Source of the DNA: Oscheius tipulae
Lineage: Eukaryota > Nematoda > Chromadorea > Rhabditida > Rhabditidae
Reading direction: 5' to 3'
Assembly: GCA_037178975.1 (NCBI GenBank)
Contig: JASJZH010000001.1
Coordinates: 6,990,501 to 7,054,500, forward strand
DNA: 64,000 bases
The translations under genes and the position numbers were made by a program. Numbering within the stretch: position 1 is the stretch's first letter; the number at the start of each line of letters is the position of its first letter. The notes under the pieces are model-generated. The model made no database searches and was not told the origin of the DNA. It saw nothing but the letters and a program-made list of their open reading frames with translations. Of this stretch, positions 22,212 through 32,809 are shown in pieces.

Positions 22212-23912
22212 TGCCCAAGAAGAGAGGAGCAAAAAAAAGGAAGCTTACGGCCTCAACTAGCACCCACAACGAAAGTATTAACAACAATGAACCTCCGGAG
22301 AAAGTCGTGAAGAAGGAAGAGACGCCGCCGACGTATCCTCCATCTGACGGGTATTTCATCCAGTTCCTTTTGTAACAACACCATTGTTAGTAGCGAGGGC
22401 GATGTGATCTGTCTTGGAACACCAGACCAGGAGCAACCTTGTCCTTCGTTGCAGAACGGCTTTGTCGGTACAGAATGCCTCGAAGATTGGTGTCGTCACA
22501 ACGATATTCCTTTAGACTATGAGCATAAGCTGATAGGCGTAAGCTACTGTGGGACCGACGCACATGTACAATTTGCTACGGAAATTAGGAAAAAGTAAGT
22601 TCTACCTTTCTTTGCCTCTACTCTCTGGCAATTTTCAGATGGTTCCAGCAGTGTGACGAGTTCGATAAGGATATCTGGAAACATTATAAAAACAACGGAC
22701 AATGCTCGCAAGTTTATGATTGGAAAATGCAGGTCCGCGATAAACTGTTCGCCGAATTTAAAAACGTCAGTTTCTTTTCTCATTCAATCAAGTCTTCTTC
22801 TTTAGGTGTTTTACGCTACTCCCAAGGTCAACTTGTGGGCCGTCGGATCGACTGTCAATGGGTGTGGAAGCTACAACTCTGACATGGATCTCTGTCTCTG
22901 TTTGCCCGATCACAGTCTCGCTAATCCATATTTCACAGAAAAAGGGTACATTCAGCCTATTTTCTTCGGTGCAACAAAACTTCAGGAAATGTCTGAAAGT
23001 GCTGAGACAAGTGCAGGCCGCATTGAAACAGAGGCCAGCATTGAGAGAGATTATTAAACGTACTGAAGTCATTTCCCAGGCCAAGGTACTTTTTTTCAGT
23101 TGACTCGTAATAGATGATAAATTTGAGGTTCCAATTATCAAAGTCGACCTGCATCCTCCCTACGCAGAGCTCGATCTTGATATCAACGTGAATAATGTAG
23201 CCGGCGTCTATAATTCTCACCTCATTCACTACTATTCCAAGTGTGTACTACTCCCAAAATTTTCTAACCTCTTTTCTTTCAGAGTTGATGTTCGTTTCCC
23301 TTCGATCTGCCTGCTGGTGAAGCATTGGGCCATCATCAACGATATTTCTGACGCAATGAACGGCACATTCAACAGCTACTCGCTTATACTAATGGTCCTG
23401 CATTTCCTCCAATGTGGAGTGAAGCCGGCAGTCCTTCCCAATCTGCAATATTTGATGCCGAAGCTCTTTTCAACAGAAACGGAGCTTGAAAGACTCGAGC
23501 TCCACAGAGATCTTGAAGGAATGCCAGGTGTCTTTTTATTTTGTTTGACAACTATTCAACCTTTAAGAACGTCCTTTAAACAAGATGAAAATAGGAGACC
23601 TGATGATGGGATTCTTTGCTTACTACAGAAACTTCGACTTTCAAACCTGGGCGATCAGCGTTCGATCCGGCAAGAAGTTCTTGAGAAGTGAACTCGAAGC
23701 CGGAAACTCAACCTACTACATTTTCATCGAGGAACCTTTCGATCTTATAAATACTGCCCGGTGCGTCCCTCTTTGGCTTATCGACAATCACTTCTTTCAG
23801 ATGTGTGCGAGATCATCACAACTTCGAGACGATCAGAAAAGCCTTCCGATCAACCTGCCAAACTCTCTCGAAGCAAGCTCCTCAGCTCAAAAACATCGGC
23901 GTCAATTTGTGA
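22212..23912 (+). CDS. gld-2: GLD-2 cytoplasmic poly(A) polymerase
   Basis: About eight exons. The N terminus is basic and disordered (MPKKRGAKKRKLTASTST). The nucleotidyltransferase core shows GSTVNGCGSYNSDMDLCLCL, with the G-S signature and the D-x-D pair, and the third Asp in AELDLDINVNN. The PAP-associated part follows: YNSHLIHYYSKVD, CLLVKHWAIINDI, FNSYSLILMVLHFLQCGV, GDLMMGFFAYYRNFDFQ and IEEPFDLINTARCV. No RNA-recognition motif is present, as expected for GLD-2 type enzymes, which are recruited by RNA-binding partners and extend mRNA tails in the germ line and neurons. The last intron (after NTAR) restores RDHHNFETIRKAF. Convergent with avr-14, with ~100 bases between stops. Confidence 0.92.
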
Positions 23913-24016
23913 TAATTCATTTATTGTTAGATTGTTTTTCTTTATTTGTTGAGTGTGATCAATTTGTTACATGAATTTGAGCTGCGAAGAGAAGTGACCA
24001 TGAGGGGGGACAGATT

Positions 24017-27000
24017 TTAGGCTGGGAATTCAGCTCCTCTCACGTAGAGGAAGTAGTACAGGGCTAAAATTAATTTTTAAGGATAAACATGAATTGTTAC
24101 CAAGAAAAGAACAGAACGAAGTGGGGAAGACGAGCCGCGAGACAAGATCAACGCGTCGAGACAGCTCGGCTCCCCTTCCGAGCGTGTCCAAGAGTCGTTT
24201 GAACCAGTTACACATACTTTTTCGTCGATAACTGGACAGATCGAGACGAAGATTTTGACGCTCAGACGGGCAGACACAGTCGTCTATCCGCTTCTTATTG
24301 CTCTTCTTGTTGAACTCTTTACGGCCGTAGTAGTTCACGACCGCATACTCGAGCAGGGCGCCGAAGATGAAGGCTAAACTTTTTGGGTATTGAAGAAAAT
24401 GACACTTACCCATGCAGACACCGATCCATACATCGACGGCCTGAAACAGGAAAGGTGTAAGCGACAGTATACCGCTTGCGCCTAATTCTCCTTTTAGGTT
24501 CCGGAGAAAATCTGCGCGGCCTTTGTGCTTATAGCTCGAACGGCTAGGGATCCGACTACGAAACAAGACTTAGCAGGATTCTACTTCCCACGTATATTAA
24601 ACCGTTTTGCCTGTTCATTAACTCCTCAAAATACCTTCAGAAGGTTTTTTGCAACATTTGTTGGTCCAGGAAATTTATTTTCTCTTGTTTTTACTTTACC
24701 GCGCAGCTTCTCTTCGAACTAAAGTTTGCTCGCCGATTACAAACGGGAGGCCAGTTTACGCTCGCTTCAAAAAGGAGAAGGCTATACCTTAATATAGGAG
24801 ACAGGAGGTAGTTTGGAGTTGATGCCAGAGGCTTGGGTGGTCATGGTCAAGAGTGTCGTGACTCCCAAACTGACCCGCGCTGGAACCGCATCCTTGTCCA
24901 GCCAAAAAGAGACCCATGAGACGACGACTAACATCATACAAGGAATGTAAAGTTGAATGAGATAGTAACTGAATTTCATTAATAGAGCCCGTCACAAGAT
25001 CTTGACTACCTATACTCTCTCCGTAGTAATAGCTTTACCCGTGCGCAGCTGTACTCTCCTGAAACGAGACTCTCTTTAGGAGAGAGTACAGTTGATTAAA
25101 AGAACTATGAAACTATGGAACAAGACAACAGGTAAATTACCAAAGAAGAGAATAAGGCCACATGAAGTTCACATAAGGTAGACGGCCCAATAGAGGACTG
25201 AATGGACAGTGTTTACAGAGGAAAAGACGGAAAACACTACCGTTGAAGCAGGTGTAGCCGATGGGAAAGACCTGAGAGAGGGAGACAGTTAGACAGGAAC
25301 AGAGGAGAAAAACACATACCACACGTGAGACGACGTCGATCCGTTTGGAGCGCTCCTTATAGCGGCGGACGAACAGTCGACAGAACCAACTGGTTCGGGG
25401 TTGACTGCCCTGCAGAGGTCGGTAGCCGTCATGCGGTAATTGAAGCATGCGAGCCGAATTGGTCATGTCCTTTCGGGCTGCGTAGTTCACAAGAGCGAAC
25501 TCGAGCAGTGCTCCGAAAATGAAGGCAAGACACACTCCAATCCACACGTCAATCGCCTAGAACAGACAGATTATGAGGCGGCTTTTCGAGAAGGAGCTGA
25601 AAATTAGTCAAACTCGCATGCCTTGGTATAGCTGACAGGCGGCAGTTTGGCGTTGATGCCGGAACTCTGAAAGAACAACGGGGTTACGGTAGGCACAAGG
25701 GATGCCTGCCTGGGTGGTCATGGTTAGAAGGGTAGTCACTCCTGAAAGCACACATAAGCAGAGAGAGAAGGGAGGAGCATATACCTAGAGTGACTCTGGC
25801 CGGCACAGAATCTTTATCGAGCCAAAAGCTGACCCACGAGACAATGACCAACATGAAGGAGGGAATATAAAGCTGAACGACTGTTTAGACTGGGACAACT
25901 TGAGAGAGTGACCTGCAGGAGGTAGTAACTGAACTCACGACGTAGGACCATACCGACGCGTAAACAAGAATATTCACCTGAATGGAGGACGGTTGGACTG
26001 GACGCGAGGACGCAACAAAAACAGCCCCGAGAACGGAGGGTACCTGTGTTCGTTTTGGATGTACAGTATGCTGTGACGACGTCCTGAAGCTCGAAAGAGG
26101 GGAGAGATTGACGCAGACCGTCCTTCTGCTGAACAGGATTCGTCGCCTTCCACTCATACTTGATATCTTGCGTCGTATACGCATCTGAAAGGATTCTTTG
26201 AATCGGTCCAATGAGGCATGTTGCTCTTCTGGATGTGGACTCACAGGAAGCAAGGTCGATGAGGCAGTTCTGTCGGTCGAGTGGATAGAACTCGAGAGAC
26301 ATTGGACAAGAGAGGACGAGCGAAAGACGCACAGAGTACAGAATGGAGCCGTCTTTGTGGATTCGAATCAGTACATTCGGCTTGTCAATCAAATGACGGC
26401 GGGCTTCTCTGAACAAAGTTGATGGTACAGTAACCATAAAATCTTACTTCTCATTTTGGAAGAATGTGTCGGGCATCCAAATCTGTTGTGACTGGTCCGC
26501 ATTCTCACTGGTGGCGAGAACGACAAAGGGAGGCACCTGGAAAAGTATATATTTATTCTATTCGACTCGATTCGTCTCTTATTGCCAGTTTGGATGAACT
26601 GCAATAACTTCCCATCAGAGTTACCTGTCTCAGATGGCTCAGTCGGTTATATAGCGCTCCGACTGCCAAAATAGATCGGGTTCGAGTCGCTCGTATGACT
26701 AACGTTTTTGTCTTTTCAAGAAACATTGAAAACCACTTCGAGATGATTAATTCTTATTAGTGTGATCGAAATTATTAGTTTTTACTGTTACGGAGCTTCC
26801 AAACGGGATTTCTCGCACAAGCTCGCATATGCAATGAACTCTAACCTCAGTGTTGTCGTCCTCATAGCGCTCGTAGGCCAGTCGAGCATCAACCCATTCC
26901 TCTCTGAACGTGAACTGAGCACTGTACTCCATGTTCACGTCGTCTATTTTGGAAATGGAACGGAGATAAATGTTGACCGTGACCATGACAGGGCCACCCG

Positions 27001-27185
27001 TGTCCGGCCATGAGACATTGGCTCCTCGGGGTCGTACTCGCCAGTCGTAGTCCTTCAGAACTCTTTGGATGATTTCCTAGAGGAAGTGTGCGGAAAATGA
27101 ACACGAATACCTGTTCTTTGAGTTTCCTCTTGGCGGAAAAGACGAGGACGACTGAAAGGAGCAGCAAAAGGGCTGCGAGTTGCAT
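24017..27185 (-). CDS. avr-14: Glutamate-gated chloride channel with two alternative channel cassettes
   Basis: The shared N-terminal exons encode a signal peptide ([18 protein letters not shown]), the GluCl ligand domain ([29 protein letters not shown]), a 13-residue Cys loop in [15 protein letters not shown], and YCTSKTNTG. From the exon ending at about 26042 two acceptors fit the same phase. The near cassette (start ~25980, stop 25169-25171) gives [17 protein letters not shown]1-TM3 including [15 protein letters not shown], and [19 protein letters not shown]. The far cassette (start ~25065, stop 24017-24019) gives [50 protein letters not shown] and [14 protein letters not shown]. This is the arrangement known for nematode avr-14, a macrolide (ivermectin) target. 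Intron positions differ between cassettes. An intron near 26640 contains a tRNA-like element. Confidence 0.94.
26634..26702 (+). repeat. tRNA-headed SINE-like element in avr-14 intron
   Basis: Shows an A-box-like TGGCTCAGTCGG and a B box GGGTTCGAGTC 35-40 bases apart, the spacing of a tRNA gene. The T stem and acceptor stem do not pair, so this is not a working tRNA. Similar heads occur at 27820, 33635, 35690, 50214 and 63603. Confidence 0.6.
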
Positions 27186-27819
27186 CGAGACAAATTAGCT
27201 TGTTACACCAAGGATCATCTGGAAATGCCTGATTTTCTGAACAAGAAGAAAAAGAAGAAAGGGGCTAAAGACTTCCTGAATAGTGACTCGGAAATTCAGG
27301 TGTGAGCGGTCTTTCGAGAGCGACTCTGACTAATGGCTATTGGGGCAACGCCCCGGAAAATTGCCATTCACGGGATTTGTGACGACTTGATACTTACAAG
27401 GAGGATTAGGCTTCCTATGTTGGAAGGCACTTGAATATTCAGACAGGACAAAAAGATGTGCCAGCCTAATGAGAGTTAGAGTTTCTCGAGCAGAGAGAGA
27501 GAGACGACATGGAGGCTATTTATGCTACTCGTATATTAATGGCGTTTGCGTGAAGCAAATGAATTCTCTCAGGATTGAGTACAGAATGCCTCTCCTTCAA
27601 TCTCAGCTGACTGACTGACAGTCGGCTTCGAAAAGAAGAGCTACTAATGGTTTTCATTCAAGAAGACAGTTCACAACACAGAAAGAGTACAACGGCACGT
27701 CTCGATGTCTCTGAAGATGCTTCAATGCAATTTCAAATCACAACACAGTGAGCCTATACCACACGAGCCTATGGTTAAGTACATTACGTTAAGTACACTG
27801 CCTCGTGGAAGTTCAGCGC

Positions 27820-27886
27820 GCCCTCATGGCTCATTCGGTTAGCACTCTGACTACAAGCCAAAAGAGGTCGAGTTCCAATCCTGTGT
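27820..27886 (+). repeat. tRNA-headed SINE-like element
   Basis: CATGGCTCATTCGGTTAGCA gives an A-box-like motif, and GGTCGAGTTCCAATCC a degenerate B box about 35 bases on. The stems do not pair as in a functional tRNA. Related to the element at 26634. Confidence 0.5.
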
Positions 27887-30139
27887 TCGAAGAATTTGTT
27901 AGTCTCTTCATAAAAACCACGGAAACAGTTTCAGCACGCTTTAGCAAAGTCAGAAATCGAGAGAAGAATATGCTGTTCATCCTCTTCACTTATGGATTTA
28001 GTTCTCCCTTCGGGGACAATAACGAAATTGGCTGTTTGTGGGCACTCACCTCAATTGTTGGCTCTGTTTGACTTCCAAGAGAGTAATTCCAGACGGCCAA
28101 ATGGCTACTCCTGCTCCAATCGATTTCTAAAGGAATGACCAGACAGTCAGGGTTCAACGAGCAAGAAGTGGCTCAAGTTACGAACACGGCTGATTCATCG
28201 CTTGGACATGAAGTTAGAAGGGTAAGCCAGACGAACTTTCAAAAACATGAGCAACGTAACCATGGGGCTAAATTCTAAAGAGCCGTGAGGTCACTAAAGA
28301 ACAATGAGGCTAACACACCAGTCCCTGAGCCAAAGAATTCGAATGAATTTGATCCAGAGGGAGAAAAGTAGCCTGTGACTTTGAAACACGAAATGCCTGT
28401 ACTGTACCAAACGGTAGCTGACCAACAGTTCCGTGGAGAATGGAGAAAAGTGCTAAGAGACGGGAGAATTCTCTCTTTGCTGACACCAGGTGACCGGCTA
28501 CGTGGCCACGAGAGTTTCGAGCTGTCAGCCAAGTGCTGTCACTTGCACGGTGTGTTCAAAAGGCAGCAGCATCTTAGTACAAGTGTGATGGACGGCTGAG
28601 AAGGGAGGAGAAGCTGATCAAGTCTTAACCAATAGACAGAAAAAAAGAGACTAAAGACTCAATAAACGGTGGATCTGCGGAAGTGTGCCATGAAATCCGA
28701 CCGCCTGGGCCAGCGGCAAGTGAGTGCACATCGCGTTTCCGCCCCGACAACTACTCACGTCACGACGTTTGTATGGATGAGGAGGATTAGGATTGGAGGA
28801 ATCTCTGTCTGTGTTTGTTCGACGAGGCAAATGGACACATCCGGTGGCGGAGGAAATATGAATAAGAGGCTTCTTCTTCTCCAGGTCTTCACGCTAGAAA
28901 GAGCAAATCATTGTCAAACTATAAGGACAGCTAAAAGGCGCGCACGACCTGAAGTTGCTCTGTCAATTATTCATGCTCTTGAAACAGCCACCCTTAGACT
29001 TCTTTGACGCCACAAAATCCTTGTCTCACGACTGAAAAAGAGCTATGGGAATGTCAGCCATGACCAAGTGAGAAGGGGGACAGTTTCAAAATGAGAAAAC
29101 GAAGTGAGCAGGTGAGTTTGGCAGCGCCTTGGCGTGTCGCAATTAGAGACTGAAATGGCTGCAGTAATTGATGTCGATGGTGCTGTCACCGGCTTCTAAA
29201 CACTAAAATTGAAGACTGGAAACTGTCCGAAAAGGAGAGAAAGGTCGAGAGATCGAGTGAGAACTGACATGCGGAAACAGTTGTTGATCTCTATGACGAA
29301 CTTCTCTTGCCATGAAACTTTCAAATATTCGCAATATGATAAACGGCAGTCGAGCTGTTTGCTCCTACTCGCTCCAAAGAAGGATAAGCTTGTTGGTCAC
29401 AGACAAAGAATGAATGTAAATCGGGAAGAATTGAGCGGCAGTCGGCGCATTCTCGTCAGGTTATTAGATTCGCCACTCTGCCCCGGCTATCGACGAGAAG
29501 AGAGGGGTCAGACAAGAGGACTACTTGAGAAGAGTCGAGGTTGAGCTTCCTGGGACGAAGAGAACTCGATTCCTCGTGTGGAAGAGCACTTTGCCTCTCT
29601 GGCACTCATTATCCGACGACTCGTCGAATGAGGTGCTTCTAGTGTTACGAGCAGTTAGGTAGGAGAGTCAGAGCGAATGTGACAAACTGAATTTGGATGA
29701 AAGATCTCGAGTGACAGCCGTGTTTTGACTCCTAACGTCACCATTTCTGAGAGTACTGTTGAAGTTCAAAAGATTTGAGAGACTGAAGAGAGGGTCGGAG
29801 GTCTAATTGAATAGACCACCCCAATCCAGATTCGAGAGAGAGAGAGAGGTTGGAGAAGAGTTCCCGATAGCTCAAGCTGAAATGAGCGAGTGGCTGGTGT
29901 AAAATATCATATCACACTCACAACACAACCGCGATGATGGCTAGCTGTCGCAACGGGGGTTCTTTTTGCACAAGAAGCCTTCTTTGAGAGAGTAGAATTC
30001 GTTGCTGTGACAGTATACGCTCCGAACTTGGTTTGTAAGTACATGTCGATTCGAGTAAATACTTGGCAATAAAGATTCAGTAATTATAAGCCCAAGACCA
30101 TTCGGCTTTGCAATATCAATGATTTAGGCAGCTGGTCTT

Positions 30140-30345
30140 TCTTTACTAAAGTGCAAAGGTATCCGTCCGTTCTCATGAATTGCCTCCAACACTAACACCC
30201 TAAAAAGCTGACAAGTCAGTTCATGTCTATTTACAAGGAAACGTCAGCTGTTGAGGAAACTTCTCTTTCTGGGAAAAGCGGTGAAGTCGCCTGCTACCAA
30301 TTATCAGCTAAGACTAAAGGATGGTTTAGAATTATAGATTGATGA
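30140..30345 (+). repeat. Dispersed repeat, copy C (diverged)
   Basis: Shows TTTACTAAAGTGCAAAGGTA, TCCGTCCGT, AAAAGCTGACAAGTCAG, GTCAGCTGTTGAGGAAAC and GGGAAAAGCGGTGAAGTCGC. This keeps the block order of copies A and B but with clear divergence and a different middle. Upstream of the divergent Cys-loop receptor gene. Confidence 0.65.
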
Positions 30346-30439
30346 CGGAAGAATGATTTGAGTAAGATTGCTTATTGTGCTGGACCCTGTCCAATTTACA
30401 AACGTCACACTATCACATTACACGAGGCACATAACCAGA

Positions 30440-32184
30440 ATGATTCTCCGACTGTCTATAGTCCTAGTCCTTTCTGTCAAAGTCATTAGCTACGAGACTT
30501 CAACAGAAACCTTTCTCAAGAAGATTTTGAATGGATATGACCCACTTGTATGCAGATTACTTACCAGTCCCTCAAAAGTACTTTAGGAGCATCCACGAGC
30601 GTCACAGCTGGACCAGTTCCGAACCTATTTCAACCTATTCATTCATCATTTGAGTGTTTCCTCAGGGTCAAAAATCAAAATTAATGGTTTCGTAAAAACG
30701 GTAAGGGGCTGTACTGAGAAGACGAGATAGTTTCTAGGAGTGGAGAGACAAACGTCTGCGATGGAACCCGGCAGAGTACAACCGAACAAAGATGGTTGTT
30801 TTGCCGGACGAGGCCAGAATATGGACCCCAGTTCTGCTTCATCTTAGAGGGTAGGTGGAGATTTTTCTTCTGATTTAGACGAAAGAGACAGATCGAGGTA
30901 CGAGGCAAGCAAGGATGCGAGAGTAAGAACGAAGAGACGTTTGCGGGTGGTGTCTATCAACAGAATTGAGGTAAGAACTTTATTCTGAAAGCAGATTCTC
31001 TTAAGGTAGCCACAGCCGTGGAAAGTTACCAGATTTCCGAGGAGATTGACTGTACCGTCATTGGTTCTTTCCCGTCTGAGATGCTCGACTGCTCCCTCGA
31101 TTTCATTAATGCTAGTCCATATTCCAAAGTAAATACCTTCCAATATCATAAGAATCTCATTCCAGGAATCCCTCCAAACTCACCAAAGCGATATTTTCTT
31201 AAAAACAATCTTCAGTCGGTTTCCTTGAACTAATTCGATCAGAACATTGTTTCAGTGTCCGACGATGACTCGGTTAAGCTGAATGGCTGGTCGATACTGT
31301 CTGCCCGTCAACTTGTGTCGGTTTTTGATCCGGTCACAGACGAGTTCTCCTCACCGAACAAGTATTTCAATTCTGATCCGAAAGAGTTGAGCAAGAAACA
31401 GTACGTTTGACTCTTATATTGGTCAAGACCTCTGTTTGGAGTGGAGCCGTACGATGCCGGCTTCTGCTACAGAGAGACGATCCGAGTCAAACAATAATCA
31501 CGTTCATTCCGATCATTATGACGATGGCCATACTGGCAGCGGCGTGGCTGGCACCACCAAAGTAACCTTATTTTAAATTAACAGTATCTAGAATTTCGGA
31601 ATGACACTTGGAATATCGATTATGACCATCTACCGAATTGAAATGTTCCTGGAAGATATCGTTCAAAGGGCTCCGGATTACGCTATCCGGATCGACTCCA
31701 AATTTGGTTTGTCTCGAGAGTGGTGTCGAAAAATGCCCGAAAGTCGATTCTGTGGAAATTTGCGCACCAACTTGTAAGCATAGGCGACGATACGCAGCCA
31801 AAACAGTTGCCTATGATTAGAGATTGGTGCGCAAGTTGCCGCACTTTTGGGTATACGATACGTTAGCACACCCCTCATTCTCTCTTATTGTTAGGAATCC
31901 TACTGATATTCCTGTGGATCACGGCAATCTGGACCTGTCTCTCTCACCAGCTCTTCCTGTCCTTCCCAGAACTGTTCCGTCCTATTCTTCAGCTCTCTTC
32001 TCGACTGTTCCGACTGAGTCCTGTCTTTGCGAAAGCCGAGAGACGACTGTTGAATGGCAAACACGAAACGGGAAAGACCTCTCCTATTAGACCGACTGAC
32101 CTTCCAGATCTTTCTCTCGAGTTGCTACGCACAATCATCTCAACGTTCCTTCTTTTCGTCTCCCTCTCTCTCCTTGCCTCATAA
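30440..32184 (+). CDS. Divergent Cys-loop ligand-gated channel subunit
   Basis: About ten exons. A signal peptide (MILRLSIVLVLSVKVISY) precedes FLKKILNGYDP and the acetylcholine-receptor-type block EWRDKRLRWNPAEYNRTK...IWTPVLL. The Cys loop reads CTVIGSFPSEMLDC, twelve residues between cysteines instead of thirteen. TM1 is TIITFIPIIMTMAILAAAWL; TM2, which should line the pore, reads GMTLGISIMTIYRIEMFLED with Arg and several Glu/Asp; TM3 is ILLIFLWITAIWTCL; TM4 is RTIISTFLLFVSLSLLAS at the very end. The overall order matches a nicotinic-type LGIC subunit. The intron 31707-31894 holds a GCGCACCAA/TTGGTGCGC hairpin element. Whether it conducts ions is doubtful; it may be an auxiliary or relict subunit. 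Confidence 0.8.
31761..31833. repeat. TTGGTGCGCA hairpin element in intron
   Basis: TGCGCACCAA at 31761-31770 and TTGGTGCGCA at 31824-31833 form perfect 10-base inverted repeats around a ~53-base loop. The same 10-mer recurs at 60245 and 61471 (and with one change at 60356). Confidence 0.7.
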
Positions 32185-32809
32185 ACCGTGTGAATCTTAT
32201 CGATAACCCTACAAACTGTTCGATAAAAGATTGTTTATTCATTTTCTCCACCCTTTTACTAGACGCCGTTAAGTCTGTCTCTCCCAGTAAAGTGTTCATT
32301 CTTTGTTCTGACCTTTCAGATGATGGAGAAATGTCGACCGAGGGCGATTGACTCGGGCAGCATTAGAAATGAACATCCGAGCTTTCAAGAGCGTCTCTTG
32401 TATCCGCCAAGTTTTTGGAGCGCAAACCAAACAGTGTCTGATGAGTTCTCCCAAAACTGCGGTAGTTTGTTGTTGAAAAGAGTCCCACATTATCGCTTGT
32501 TCGGATGGCCGTAAAACTGAGTCTTCCCACAAATACGTTTCGAAACCTCTAGGATAGGGGATTTGAATAACGCTTTGTCTCATTTCCCGCGCATCTTTTG
32601 TACCCGACTGCTGCCAGCAGCTATCCCTTTCCACCCAGGGTGGGCGGGGCCCCTATGCGTGTTTTTCATGTGTGTGGGTCTCTGTGTTGGTGTGGCGCTT
32701 TCTCTTCTCCAAGACCACCCCCATTTCTTCTGAGATTCCCAAATTTTGCAGAGCAACTCTCAACTGGATAATGTACCTCTAGTACCATCTGTCTGCTCCC
32801 CATTCCATC
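32185..32809. other. Intergenic spacer
   Basis: About 620 bases between the Cys-loop receptor stop and the FERM gene start. Contains AATAAAGTAAT-like 3' end material nearby and a G/C run (CAGGGTGGGCGGGGCCCC near 32637). No exon is supported. Confidence 0.4.

Larger units (their letters stand above)
27186..30439. other. Gene-poor ~3.2 kb gap between two Cys-loop receptor genes
   Basis: Holds the presumed divergent promoters of avr-14 (-) and the receptor at 30440 (+). It includes a tRNA-like element (27820) and dispersed repeat copy C (30140). Open frames at 27805, 28669 and 29209 (+) and 28275 (-) lack family signatures, splice partners or hydrophobic structure, so no gene is called. It is purine-rich in parts (GAGAGAGAGAGAG near 29835). 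Confidence 0.5.

Noticed and set aside
26634..26702. Functional tRNA gene on the plus strand
   Set aside because: A and B boxes are present, but the T stem and acceptor stem do not pair and no anticodon stem forms. Treated as a tRNA-derived repeat, as are the five other copies.
27336..27360. Transcription terminator-like hairpin (GGGGCAACGCCCC)
   Set aside because: Rho-independent terminators are bacterial; in this eukaryotic context a short palindrome alone has no supported role.
28669..29007. Coding gene in the gap between the two receptor genes
   Set aside because: The open frame has no domain, signal peptide or membrane segment, and no fitting splice partners; the frames at 29209-29544 and 28275-28532 were rejected for the same reason.
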